Part shown: in pieces, positions 41,355 to 50,750 of the stretch
How positions within the stretch are numbered: position 1 is the first letter of the stretch
Layout: each line of letters starts with the position of its first letter
NCBI RefSeq assembly: GCF_010119225.1
Contig: NZ_WNKF01000003.1
Coordinates: forward strand, 186,001 to 250,000
Direction of reading: 5' to 3'
Length of the DNA: 64,000 bases
Source of the DNA: Cyclobacterium roseum
Lineage (GTDB): Bacteria > Bacteroidota > Bacteroidia > Cytophagales > Cyclobacteriaceae
Made by a program: the position numbers and the translations under genes
The notes under the pieces: generated by a model
The model's input: the letters and a program-made list of their open reading frames with translations, nothing else
What the model was told of the DNA's origin: nothing
The model's database searches: none

Positions 41355-42449
41355 TTATTTCTTGCTCCATTTTTTCCGTAGGAGCTTGATAAAATTTTGG
41401 TTGTTTTCCAAAACGGGGAAATCATCTCCCAATAAATAGCCATAAGGCTGCAAACCGGGAATGCGGTCGAAGGCGATTTTGAGTATTCCTACCAGGGGGA
41501 TAAACAGTACCATCCCGGATATTCCCCAGATGCCGCCCCCTATTAAAATCGCTAATACGACTACCAGGACATTTACCTTCACCTTAGATCCGACGATCAA
41601 TGGGGTGATTAGATTATTCTCCAGCAATTGGATGCCCCATAGGACCAACAAGGTAATAATAGTAAGTAAAAAGGTGTCCGTGGTAAGAAATACATACAAA
41701 ATCACCAGAACGGAACTGACAATCACTCCTATATAAGGTATAAGATTCATAATGGCAATAAATAGGGCAAAGAGCAGGTAATAGTTGATCCCAATAAAGT
41801 AAAAATAGATCCCTGCCAAAATGGAGACTAAAAAGGTCACTTTCAGCATGCCCACCAGGTAGGCATGAATGACCTTTCCGGAATCGCTAACCCAGGCTAA
41901 AATGGCTTCATTGCTTCTGGAAGAAGCTTTTAGCAAAAAGGCTACAAAAAAATCCCTGTAGTACAACAATAAAAAAATGTAAAGGGGAATTATACCAATT
42001 AAGGTCAGGGATTTACCGGTACTGAAAATCGTATTATTAAGATTGTCGAGTGGCAGCCAGTTGAAAGTATTCCAACGTTCCAAACCTTCTGTTTCTGTAA
42101 ACCCAAACACCTTACTTACTTCTGCCTGGAAAAGGGTCAGTTTGTTGCTCAGCCGGGTGCCTATCTCAGGAATATCCGCAATAAGTAAGATCATTTGGTT
42201 CACCAAAACGTAAATAATGCCGGCACCCAGGATACTGATCATCGCAATGCTCAACGCAATGGCCATGGATCTGGGGAATCGCTTATTTTCCAGCCACTTG
42301 GTAATAGGATAAAGCGCAAAGGCAAAAAACACTCCCCAGATCAGGGGTACCAATATAAAAGAGCCCACATGCATGAGCCATAAAACCAACGCAACGGAAA
42401 GTAAGGAATAAGCGGTCAACTGAATGGGGTGGGGTTTGGTTGGTTCCAT
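41355..42449 (-). CDS. AI-2E family transporter
   Basis: A 364-residue integral membrane protein with about eight hydrophobic segments in the arrangement of the AI-2E (PerM/TqsA) family: an N-terminal pair (LLSVALVLWLMHVGSFILVPLIWG, shown in part), a long loop around residues 105-130, and the conserved C-terminal half with YFYFIGINYYLLFALFI, NLIPYIGVIVSS and the GGGIWGISGMVLFIPLVGILK block. Members export small molecules, auto-inducer 2 or Na+/Li+; the substrate here is not known. It ends just after the tRNA-Leu gene on the opposite strand and diverges from rho. Confidence 0.9.
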   Translation of the reverse strand: MEPTKPHPIQLTAYSLLSVALVLWLMHVGSFILVPLIWGVFFAFALYPITKWLENKRFPRSMAIALSIAMISILGAGIIYVLVNQMILLIADIPEIGTRLSNKLTLFQAEVSKVFGFTETEGLERWNTFNWLPLDNLNNTIFSTGKSLTLIGIIPLYIFLLLYYRDFFVAFLLKASSRSNEAILAWVSDSGKVIHAYLVGMLKVTFLVSILAGIYFYFIGINYYLLFALFIAIMNLIPYIGVIVSSVLVILYVFLTTDTFLLTIITLLVLWGIQLLENNLITPLIVGSKVKVNVLVVVLAILIGGGIWGISGMVLFIPLVGILKIAFDRIPGLQPYGYLLGDDFPVLENNQNFIKLLRKKWSKK

Positions 42450-42726
42450 GATTTGAAAATGGTTTTAGTAGTTAAAATTAAGAATAAGGCAACTACTTAA
42501 CCAAAATTCCGGCAAGGAATATGCAGTGGGTTGACCATGACGATTTAAATAACAATTAGCTAAAAATTTGCGTATTAGTGGCGATTGATGTAATATTGTA
42601 ACGTCAAGAAAAGCAGAAGATCACCATCCTGGAGATTTTAGTATTGTCTGTATACCTTTTTATACCAATCAAGATACATACCATTTCATCATTTACACAG
42701 TCTAGAATTACATTCACACGTTTTTT

Positions 42727-44493
42727 ATGTATAACATAGAAGAATTAAGAATCAGGCTATTGTCTGAATTAAAAGAAATCGCAGAGGAGTTGGGGGTTAA
42801 AAATTTCAAGTCTTTAAAAAAAGAAGATTTGGTTTATGCCATTTTGGACCAGCAGGCAATTACACCTGAGAAATCGCTTCCAAAAAAGAAACCCACAAAG
42901 GTAGAAGAGGAAACGGTGGACAGTAGTTCGAGTGTATCCGCAGAAACGAGGGCGGCAAATGAAGAAAAGCCCAAATTCAGAAGACAGAACGTAACTGAAA
43001 TTCCTAAGGAAGAAAAAAAGGATGCGGCCGAGAAAGAAGATAAGCCAAAAAAGGCAGCCGAAAAGCCCTTTAAGTCGGAAGAGAAGAAATCACCCCCTCC
43101 CGAAAGGAAATCAAAAGATCGATCGGATAATAAGAAAAGCGAGGACCAGGGAAATAAGGGGGCCGGAAAAAGTGAGGAAGGAAAAGGAAGAAGTTTTCGC
43201 CCAAGACGCCGGGCAGTAGTCGATGTGGAAGAATTGAAATCCGGAAATGAGGACAGCACTCCACCTTCCTCAGAGCAGGATTTCCCAAAAAAGAGAAATG
43301 TCAGAGATAATGACGATTCCCCACAGCCTGATTCGAACTATACGCCCAAACGAAAGACATCCGTTACCATCAAGGATTTTGATGGGATCATTGAAAATTC
43401 AGGTGTGCTGGAGATCATGTCCGATGGTTATGGCTTTTTAAGGTCGCTGGATTACAATTACCTCGCTTCCCCAGATGACATATACGTTTCTCCTTCTCAG
43501 ATTAAACTTTTTGGACTAAAAACAGGAGACAACATTCAGGGGCAGATCAGGCCGCCTAAAGAAGGTGAAAAGTATTTTGCCCTGCTCAAGGTCGGAACCG
43601 TCAATGGCAAGACCACAGATGAGATTCGGGACCGGATTCCGTTTGAATACCTCACTCCTTTATTTCCGGAGGAGCGTTTGAGTCTGACCACCAAACACGA
43701 CAATTACTCTACCCGTATCGTCGATCTTTTTGCACCGATAGGAAAAGGACAACGGGGCATGATTGTAGCCCAACCAAAAACAGGAAAAACAGTCCTGTTG
43801 CAAAAAATTGCCAATGCAATAGCCGAAAATCATCCGGAGGTGCATCTGATGATTCTATTGATTGACGAGCGACCTGAGGAAGTGACGGACATGGCCCGTT
43901 CGGTAAAGGCAGAAGTGATTTCCTCGACCTTTGACGAGCAAGCCGAAAGGCACGTAAAAGTAGCCGCATTGGTGCTGGAAAAAGCTAAAAGAATGGTGGA
44001 GTGTGGACATGATGTGGTGATATTGCTGGATTCTATCACCCGATTGGCCAGAGCGCATAATACCGTGGTGCCTTCGTCAGGAAAGATTTTGTCCGGAGGA
44101 GTGGATGCCAATGCGTTGCACAAGCCGAAGCGATTTTTCGGCGCTGCCAGAAACGTAGAAAACGGAGGTTCCCTGACCATTATCGCCACCGCTTTGGTAG
44201 AGACCGGTTCAAAAATGGACGAAGTCATTTTTGAGGAGTTTAAGGGAACAGGCAATATGGAACTGTCACTGGACCGAAAACTATCCAACCGTCGAATCTA
44301 CCCTGCCATCGATGTACCGGGATCAGGTACCAGACGAGAAGATCTGTTGATGGACAAGGAAGAAATGCAGCGGATTTGGATCCTCAGGAAGATCATGTCG
44401 GATATGACATCGCAGGAAGCCATGGAATTCCTTCTGCAGCGCATGAAAGGAACCAGAGACAATTCTGAATTTCTTATCAGTATGAATGGGTAA
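42727..44493 (+). CDS. rho: Transcription termination factor Rho
   Basis: A 588-residue Rho, longer than the usual 420 residues because of a charged, disordered insertion. The N-terminal helical Rho_N domain is at residues 1-45 ([14 protein letters not shown]). The insertion, rich in lysine and glutamate, covers about 48-215. The RNA-binding cold-shock-like domain follows ([22 protein letters not shown]), then the ATPase with Walker A PKTGKT (residues 350-355) and Walker [17 protein letters not shown]. The C-terminal sequence [18 protein letters not shown] is typical. Rho unwinds RNA-DNA hybrids and ends transcription at C-rich sites. The gene has its own terminator at 44526-44551. The insertion is usual for Bacteroidota. 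Confidence 0.96.
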   Translation: MYNIEELRIRLLSELKEIAEELGVKNFKSLKKEDLVYAILDQQAITPEKSLPKKKPTKVEEETVDSSSSVSAETRAANEEKPKFRRQNVTEIPKEEKKDAAEKEDKPKKAAEKPFKSEEKKSPPPERKSKDRSDNKKSEDQGNKGAGKSEEGKGRSFRPRRRAVVDVEELKSGNEDSTPPSSEQDFPKKRNVRDNDDSPQPDSNYTPKRKTSVTIKDFDGIIENSGVLEIMSDGYGFLRSLDYNYLASPDDIYVSPSQIKLFGLKTGDNIQGQIRPPKEGEKYFALLKVGTVNGKTTDEIRDRIPFEYLTPLFPEERLSLTTKHDNYSTRIVDLFAPIGKGQRGMIVAQPKTGKTVLLQKIANAIAENHPEVHLMILLIDERPEEVTDMARSVKAEVISSTFDEQAERHVKVAALVLEKAKRMVECGHDVVILLDSITRLARAHNTVVPSSGKILSGGVDANALHKPKRFFGAARNVENGGSLTIIATALVETGSKMDEVIFEEFKGTGNMELSLDRKLSNRRIYPAIDVPGSGTRREDLLMDKEEMQRIWILRKIMSDMTSQEAMEFLLQRMKGTRDNSEFLISMNG

Positions 44494-44809
44494 TCCTTTT
44501 TACGGATTAAAAATAGTTTCTTTAGAGCCCGGTGTTGCCGGGCTTTTTTTTATGCCTATACGCTACTCCTATGTTTAGCTATTCGCATTTCCTCGCAAAT
44601 GAACAATAGGAATATTTCGGGTAGCCAGACGTGGTCTTGATTTGCAAAGAAAAGCAAAAAATATATTCTGAAAAGCAAAAAACATTATTTGAAAAACATT
44701 TATCTGTTATTTTACCTTGTTCAACTGCGGATGGTTGCCCTTGGACGATTAATTTCCTGAACGGGAAAACGAAAAGGTAATTTTATGCTGTGATATTAAA
44801 ATAACAGCT
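44494..44809. other. Intergenic region between rho and T9SS cargo gene
   Basis: After the rho terminator the 316-base stretch has no gene. Its A/T-rich part holds a repeated AAAAGCAAAAAA word (44652 and 44670 region) and the element ACATTTATCTGTT at 44696-44708. Almost the same 13 bases precede the next secreted-protein gene at 46687-46699, so this may be a shared promoter element. Confidence 0.5.
44526..44551 (+). terminator. Rho-independent terminator after rho
   Basis: AGCCCGG and CCGGGCT form a 7-base stem around TGTTG, followed by a run of T. A clean intrinsic terminator 33 bases after the rho stop. Confidence 0.88.
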
Positions 44810-46513
44810 ATGAAAACCTTTTTCCAATCTACTCCACCCCTGGTTAACCTCTTCACTGCCCTGTTGGTATTTTTTCTTTTTGGTCAAGCCAATGCTCAGG
44901 AATTTACCAGCTCAGGGGATGGTAAATGGAATGTAAATGCGACCTGGAACAGTGTTACTTCTTGTAGAGCCAACCAGAACATCAGCATTGGGTATCCTCC
45001 CATTACCAAAAGCTGGGGCTGTCCGGTAGCGGTATCCATAAACCATGAGGTGGTATTTGATGGAAATGCTCAAGGCTTTGGGAGTGGTACATTTTCCAAA
45101 ATAGAACTCGGAAGTAACGGCAAGCTGGAATTTAAGGGGGACTTGATTATCAACGGGGGTGGATCCGTTCCAGAAATCGTATTGGCAGAGGGGGCGGAAT
45201 TGGTGGTGACTGGCCGGTTTGACATTGATCGGAAGGTAAATATTGTGGTTCCCAACAATGCAAAATTAACGATAAACGAGCTGGTAATTGGGGACAACCA
45301 ACCTACCATTACCGTTGAGGAAGGCGGCATACTGGAAGTATTGGGGACCACTACTTTGAAAAATAAAGCCACCCTAAATGTATACGGAGATTTTGAAACC
45401 AATGCTATGAACTTTACCTCTGGAGGTACGGTGAATGTGGGTTCTCAAAATGGAAGAGCAATCGTAAAGGAAGATCTATTCATTCAAAATGGAGCGTTAA
45501 ACTTAGATGGAAAAGGCACTATACTGGTGGAGGGGGAAACTTCTACCGGGAATAGTGGATCGATTGGTTTAGAGGGAACCTCAAATGGAAGCTTTATGGG
45601 AGATGTCACAATGGGAAATGGTGGATCCTTGTTTGCGCGAAACAGTGCCGAATTTACTTTTGGAGGAAATTTATCTAAAAGCGGTGGAGCAAAGATAGAA
45701 TTAGAGAATTTTGCCAAAGGAATTATTATAAAAGACGTTACAATGACAAACGGTACCATTGACCTTTCCAATAATACTGAACTTTTTGTTGGAGGGAAAT
45801 TGAATGCCTCAAATGGTGCCAGTCTTAAGGGGAGCAATAATGCTGGGTTTTTTATCTGTGATTACCCCAATTCTACTAAAGAAGATACCTATCACGTGGC
45901 GCTCAAAAATAATTCCTTTTACGGACCGGGTTGTTTCACCCTTCCCGTAGTTTGGAAATCATTTACGGTAAGCCCGGTAGAAAACAAGCAGCACCAATTG
46001 GTTTGGGAAACTTCCAAAGAAATTGGCAGCAGTCATTATGAGATTGAACGATCGATAGGCGGCGTGCAGGATTTTGAAATCATCGGAGAAGTTGCCGCTG
46101 CAGGATGGACCAACACCGGATCCCGATATTCTTTTCAGGATAAAGGATTGAAAGGAGTTCAGGGCATGGTTTATTACAGAATCAGACAGGTAGATTTTAC
46201 GCAGAGCAGTGCGGTTAGCGAAGTAAAATCAGTAAAAGTGGTCAATCAAAGCCCGGATCTCATTCAATGGACAGCCTACCCAAATCCCAGTGACGGGTCA
46301 AATTTACAGGTAAAGCTGAGTTCCGGTTATGTTTCAGGCCCGGTAAGTGCCCGCTTTTCACACGCAACCGCATCGGCTTCCTTTGAAGGTGAAGTTGGGA
46401 TGGCACTGGACCAGTGGCTACAGGAAATAATCCAGAAAGCGTCAAAAGGTGTTTGTGTTTTGGAATTGGTTTATGAGGAACAAGTTTACCGGCTAAAAAT
46501 TTTAAAGGTATAA
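44810..46513 (+). CDS. Secreted protein with adhesin-like repeats and T9SS-type tail
   Basis: A 567-residue protein with a signal peptide (residues 1-30, cleavage near GQANAQ). The middle 330 residues form repeated beta-strand motifs (GLYGDF-like LNVYGDFETN, SNGSFMGDVTMGNG, DLSNNTELFVGGKL) that suggest a right-handed beta-helix or pectin-lyase-like stalk. The C-terminal part has a fibronectin-like segment (VVWKSFTVSPVENKQHQLVWET) and a T9SS type A-like tail with YPNPSDG and the final ending VYRLKILKV. It should be exported across the outer membrane by the type IX system. Function unknown; adhesion or matrix binding is a guess. A paralogue follows. Confidence 0.78.
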   Translation: MKTFFQSTPPLVNLFTALLVFFLFGQANAQEFTSSGDGKWNVNATWNSVTSCRANQNISIGYPPITKSWGCPVAVSINHEVVFDGNAQGFGSGTFSKIELGSNGKLEFKGDLIINGGGSVPEIVLAEGAELVVTGRFDIDRKVNIVVPNNAKLTINELVIGDNQPTITVEEGGILEVLGTTTLKNKATLNVYGDFETNAMNFTSGGTVNVGSQNGRAIVKEDLFIQNGALNLDGKGTILVEGETSTGNSGSIGLEGTSNGSFMGDVTMGNGGSLFARNSAEFTFGGNLSKSGGAKIELENFAKGIIIKDVTMTNGTIDLSNNTELFVGGKLNASNGASLKGSNNAGFFICDYPNSTKEDTYHVALKNNSFYGPGCFTLPVVWKSFTVSPVENKQHQLVWETSKEIGSSHYEIERSIGGVQDFEIIGEVAAAGWTNTGSRYSFQDKGLKGVQGMVYYRIRQVDFTQSSAVSEVKSVKVVNQSPDLIQWTAYPNPSDGSNLQVKLSSGYVSGPVSARFSHATASASFEGEVGMALDQWLQEIIQKASKGVCVLELVYEEQVYRLKILKV

Positions 46514-46671
46514 GTGCCTGGAATTTTTATATAGGCAAGTATTATAGGTCCCGGCTTTTTTGAAAGGCTTCAATACACTAAAGGTTTGCATTGTGCGCCA
46601 GGTAGTTGGAAAGGGTAACCAAGGCCGGAAAGTTAATTTGGTAGTAATTAAAACGTTATTCAATTAGGTAA

Positions 46672-46692
46672 AAATGTATTTAAAATACATTT
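46672..46692. repeat. Perfect A/T-rich palindrome before second cargo gene
   Basis: AAATGTATT and AATACATTT pair exactly around TAA. The word AAAATGTATT occurs again at 46747-46756, next to the start codon. It may be an operator or an RNA hairpin; the ACATTTATCGGTT element (46687-46699) overlaps its right arm. Confidence 0.5.
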
Positions 46693-46779
46693 ATCGGTTG
46701 TAATTGGTTGGGAAATCGCGTACTTTCGGGGAATATAATACATAAAAATGTATTCAAAACCCCTTTTACCAGCGATTTT

Positions 46780-48249
46780 ATGCCCAAGAATTTTCTGTTT
46801 CTCATGTTTTTTTTGGGCATGCTTTTGTCTGAGCTACAGGTAAATGCTCAGGTTTATGAATACACTCCTTTAGCAGCCGGCTGTTCAAAGGTCTGGGAAG
46901 ATGGTAATTGCTGGAATAAAACCCCTCTGAATGAGCCAATTAATTGCGCTGAAAATGAAGATTGGCCACCTTATGCCCCTACGGGGGGATGTAAGGTGGA
47001 GGTAGTCATAAACGATGATTTGGTAATTCCAGTGGATATTGAATTGGGGGGTACTTTTGCCTCGCTAACGGTGGGAGCGGGCGCTGAGGTCACTTTTTCC
47101 GGTAACTTGTCCATAGAAGGCAGGAAAGACATCCTATTTTCGTTGGAAGGGGAATCCTTTATCAATGTAGCGGGAGCCTTGACCCTTTCTCAGGGAAGTA
47201 CTTCGATTTCGACTGTTTTGAATTTGGGAGGTGATGGCCTGGGTATGGTGACAGTAGGCTCCATTGAAATAGAAAACAGGGCTAATTTGAAAGTTTTGCA
47301 AGGAGGAGCCATTATAAGTGAAGGACCAACTGAATATTCGGGAAATTCTTCTCAAATTGATACTTGGGGTTTTTTTCGCACTCAGGATTTGTTGGTTACA
47401 GGGGGAACGAATCATCAATTTAACACCTACGGAGATTCTCAGGTAGTCATAGACCGTAATATGGATATTCGGGGGGATACCGGAATTACGATTGGCGGCA
47501 CTAGTGAAGTGTATGTTGAAAACGATGTTATTGTGGCAGGCAATGCTATTGTTATTGCCGATGAAAATTCCAAAATATTTGTGTGTGGGACTTTCCCTCC
47601 CCCTGAAGAAGGAGGAAGTACTCAAGAAATTGATGAAGGGAAGTTTTTTGATTGCAGCGTACTTCCGGTAGCACTGCTGGATCAGGAGCTGGTGTTTCAC
47701 GAAGGGCTCAGAAAAGCAAGGCTGACCTGGGTGACTGGTAAAGAAGAGGATCTTCGCCATTTTATTATCGAAAGGGCCGTTGGAAGCACCGAGCATTTCG
47801 AATCGTTGGGAAAAGTAGAAGGAACAGGCAGCACTACTGAAAAGGGAACCTATGAATTCTGGGATGGAAAGTTACCCCTCTCTAAATCGAGAATGTACTA
47901 CCGTCTGGTGCAGGTGGACCTTAACGGCGAGCACACGTTTATTGGAGAGGTGTTGGCACTGGCTATTCCCGGAACCAATTTGGAATCGGGTACCTGGATG
48001 TTTTTCCCGAACCCCAGTACCGGAGGGGAAACCAAGATTTCGGTTTTGAACCAGGATAAGTATAACGGGGAGCCCATTGACTTGGATATTTACGGGCCTT
48101 TCGGGCTGGCGGCATCGCTTAAAAGCAGCGCACTGGACCGTCTTAACAGGGAGTTGCCGGATAAAATGAAGACCCTACCCACAGGAATTTATTTTTTTCA
48201 TATCCATTGGGGGAATCAACGGCAGGTCCTGAAAATCTTAAAAAAATAA
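46780..48249 (+). CDS. Secreted protein with adhesin-like repeats and T9SS-type tail (second)
   Basis: About 489 residues from the ATG at 46780 (MPKNFLFLMFFLGMLLSE), which starts a proper signal peptide; the frame extends upstream to 46708 without such a feature. After the cleavage site (VNAQ) come a WEDGNCWNK segment, strand-rich repeats, and a C-terminal stretch like that of the preceding gene: VALLDQELVFHEGLRKARLTWVTG, a fibronectin-like part, then FPNPSTGG and ILKK. The two proteins share layout more than sequence. It is a paralogue or analogue in tandem, probably another type IX cargo. Both genes have a similar ACATTTATC box upstream. Confidence 0.78.
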   Translation: MPKNFLFLMFFLGMLLSELQVNAQVYEYTPLAAGCSKVWEDGNCWNKTPLNEPINCAENEDWPPYAPTGGCKVEVVINDDLVIPVDIELGGTFASLTVGAGAEVTFSGNLSIEGRKDILFSLEGESFINVAGALTLSQGSTSISTVLNLGGDGLGMVTVGSIEIENRANLKVLQGGAIISEGPTEYSGNSSQIDTWGFFRTQDLLVTGGTNHQFNTYGDSQVVIDRNMDIRGDTGITIGGTSEVYVENDVIVAGNAIVIADENSKIFVCGTFPPPEEGGSTQEIDEGKFFDCSVLPVALLDQELVFHEGLRKARLTWVTGKEEDLRHFIIERAVGSTEHFESLGKVEGTGSTTEKGTYEFWDGKLPLSKSRMYYRLVQVDLNGEHTFIGEVLALAIPGTNLESGTWMFFPNPSTGGETKISVLNQDKYNGEPIDLDIYGPFGLAASLKSSALDRLNRELPDKMKTLPTGIYFFHIHWGNQRQVLKILKK

Positions 48250-48345
48250 GCATTTCCGGTAAATCATATGCGGAGAGTTGACAGTTTTTTGAATTTGTAG
48301 TAAATTCATACAACATTTCTTTTTTCTACTTCACCTGATTGGAAC

Positions 48346-50475
48346 ATGCAACCACTCGAAGCTTTAAAGCATTTTTATGGGTATTCTTCTTTCCGCGGTA
48401 AGCAGAAAGCCATTATCGAACAGGTTATGGAGGGGAAAGATTGCATCGCTCTTATGCCTACCGGTGCTGGAAAATCTGTTTGCTATCAAATCCCGGCCGT
48501 GATTTTGCCGGGGCTTACCCTGGTGGTATCTCCTTTAATTGCGCTCATGAAAGATCAGGTAGATGCCATGAATAGCCAGGGGATTCCGGCTGCTTTTTTG
48601 AATTCTACGCAAGATATTAGTGAGCAGCGGTATATTTCGGAAGAGGTGCATAAAGGAAGGATTAAATTATTGTATGTGGCCCCGGAAAGACTTTTTGGGG
48701 GAACCTACCCCCTGATGGAGCTATTGAGAAAAGTGGATCTTTCCCTGGTGGCGGTGGACGAGGCGCACTGCGTTTCGCAGTGGGGGCATGACTTTCGACC
48801 GGAGTACCTGAAGCTGGGTGAGCTGCGACGTATTTTTCCTAAAACCACCTTTTTGGCATTAACGGCGACCGCGGACAAGCAGACGAGAAAAGATATCGCT
48901 TCCCGCTTGCAATTAAAAGACCCTCAATGGTTCATCGCTTCTTTTGACCGGCCCAATATTACCTACCGGGTCAGTCTTCGGTCGGATGCGTTTGGGAAAC
49001 TGATGGATTTTCTTTCCCTACACCCTAAGGACTCGGGTATCGTGTATTGTTTGTCGCGAAAATCGGTAGAAGAAACCGCCGAACGATTGACTATAAACGG
49101 CTATCCGGCCATACCCTATCATGCCGGTTTGGATAAGGAAACCCGCCAAGCCAACCAGGAGCGGTTTATTCGGGATGATGTACGCATAATCGTGGCAACA
49201 GTCGCTTTTGGAATGGGTATCGACAAGTCAAATGTCCGCTTTGTCGTGCATACGAACATGCCCCAAAACATTGAAAGTTATTACCAGGAAACGGGCCGCG
49301 CCGGCAGGGACGGTTTGCCGGGAGAAGCACTGTTGTTTTATAGTTTTGGAGACAGCATCACCCTCTCCCGGATGCTGGAAAAGGCAGAAGATCCGGTGTA
49401 TGTCCGGCATATGAAAGCCAAACTGGAAACCATGGTGCAGTTTTGCCAAACCAGGGAGTGCCGCAGGAAGTATTTACTTCGCTATTTTGGCGAGGAGTAT
49501 CCGGAGGAATGTGGAAATTGCGATACCTGCCTCCGGAATGAAAAAAAGGAAGACATGACCCTTTTTTCTCAAATGATGCTTTCAGCTGTTGTCCGTTTGG
49601 AACAGAAATTTGGCCTCGGACATGTCATTTTGGTACTGAGGGGCTCTCAATCGGCCAAAATTTTTGACTGGCAAAGAAAGCTGTCGGTCTTTGGCATTGG
49701 GAAGGATCGTTCCACGGAGTTTTGGAAAACATTAGGGCACCAGTTAATAACGGAAGGGTATCTGGATCAGGAGGATCCCTTGCGGCCGGTGGTAAAGCTT
49801 ACGGATAAGGCCTGGGGAAAATTAAAAGGTAAGGAAAAGATATTCCTGTCCATGGAAAAGGAGGATTTCCGAAAGGGAATGGGGCATGGGGAGAAGGACG
49901 AAAAGTTACTGGAGAAGCTAAAAGGGTTGAGAATGGAGTTGGCCCGAGCGCAAGATGTCCCCCCTTATATCATTTTTTCCGATGCGACTTTGGTAGAAAT
50001 GTCAGGCTATTTGCCGGAAAACGAGCAGGAGTTGCTCCAAATCAATGGAGTAGGTAATCAGAAATTGGAAAAATACGGCCCTTCATTTTTGAAGGTGATT
50101 CAACAATATCTTCTGGAAAATCCTACCCTTGCCAGGGATAAAAGCCCCCTGAGGAAAGTGAAAAAACCGAACAATGGAATGACCTCCTCTATCAAGGAAA
50201 CCCTGGATTTAGCTATGAAAGGCAAGACAATTGTGGACATAGCCCTGGAAAGAGGGTTGGCCCAGAGTACCATCGAAGGGCATGTGCTAAGGCTTCTGGA
50301 ATCCGGCGAGATGAAATCCGAAGCTTTTTTAACCGAAAAGCAGATTTTGGAAATTCAAGCTGCTGCCTCCGATTTACAAACCAAATTCTTAAATCCACTA
50401 AAAACCCACTTTGGAGAAACGTATAGTTATTTTGAGCTAAAAGCGGGATTACTGGCTAAAATCGAGAAGGAATAG
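48346..50475 (+). CDS. recQ: ATP-dependent DNA helicase RecQ
   Basis: A 709-residue RecQ helicase. The helicase motifs are complete: Walker A MPTGAGKS near residue 40, DEAH in VAVDEAHCVSQWGHD, LTATADKQTR, and the motif VI QETGRAGRDGLPGEA. The zinc-binding region has CRRKYLLRYFGEEYPEECGNCDTC (in parts CRRKYLLRYF and CGNCDTC), followed by a winged helix and the HRDC domain (ARAQDVPPYIIFSDATLVEM, in part). A further HTH-like C-terminal region (GKTIVDIALERGLAQSTIEGH) is present. RecQ unwinds forked DNA in repair and recombination. The gene is monocistronic and ends near a hairpin at 50611-50640. Confidence 0.95.
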   Translation: MQPLEALKHFYGYSSFRGKQKAIIEQVMEGKDCIALMPTGAGKSVCYQIPAVILPGLTLVVSPLIALMKDQVDAMNSQGIPAAFLNSTQDISEQRYISEEVHKGRIKLLYVAPERLFGGTYPLMELLRKVDLSLVAVDEAHCVSQWGHDFRPEYLKLGELRRIFPKTTFLALTATADKQTRKDIASRLQLKDPQWFIASFDRPNITYRVSLRSDAFGKLMDFLSLHPKDSGIVYCLSRKSVEETAERLTINGYPAIPYHAGLDKETRQANQERFIRDDVRIIVATVAFGMGIDKSNVRFVVHTNMPQNIESYYQETGRAGRDGLPGEALLFYSFGDSITLSRMLEKAEDPVYVRHMKAKLETMVQFCQTRECRRKYLLRYFGEEYPEECGNCDTCLRNEKKEDMTLFSQMMLSAVVRLEQKFGLGHVILVLRGSQSAKIFDWQRKLSVFGIGKDRSTEFWKTLGHQLITEGYLDQEDPLRPVVKLTDKAWGKLKGKEKIFLSMEKEDFRKGMGHGEKDEKLLEKLKGLRMELARAQDVPPYIIFSDATLVEMSGYLPENEQELLQINGVGNQKLEKYGPSFLKVIQQYLLENPTLARDKSPLRKVKKPNNGMTSSIKETLDLAMKGKTIVDIALERGLAQSTIEGHVLRLLESGEMKSEAFLTEKQILEIQAAASDLQTKFLNPLKTHFGETYSYFELKAGLLAKIEKE

Positions 50476-50610
50476 ATAGGCCCTGGATTTCTGTTTTTTG
50501 AACGACCAGCTAGTTCTTACTATCAGCCATATAGCAGGAGTAAAACCGGGTTGCAAGAGCCATGATGGAATGGTGAACCCCTTGAAAATCAATGGTAACG
50601 GGAGAAATGC

Positions 50611-50640
50611 AAAAAAAATACCCCAATCGGGGTATTTTAT
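50611..50640. terminator. Terminator hairpin after recQ
   Basis: AAAATACCCC pairs with GGGGTATTTT around AATC, preceded by A and followed by T, so it can work on both strands. It lies 136 bases after the recQ stop and 111 bases after the end of the convergent desaturase gene. Confidence 0.75.
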
Positions 50641-50750
50641 GTTAAAGCCTCTTTGCATACCTTTGATACGGGTGATTAAGCAACTTTTTTAACTTAAATT
50701 TTGCAACGTTCTTAAAGGGCAACTTTAGTTCTATTTTTTAGCCCTTTTAT

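Noticed and set aside
42834-43259. A 141-codon minus-strand frame in rho
   Set aside because: It mirrors the low-complexity Lys/Glu-rich insertion of Rho and translates to a Ser/Phe-rich string.
47134-47796. A 220-codon open frame on the minus strand
   Set aside because: It is opposite the second T9SS-type gene and its translation is a string of residues without domain features. The plus-strand gene has signal peptide and sorting tail.
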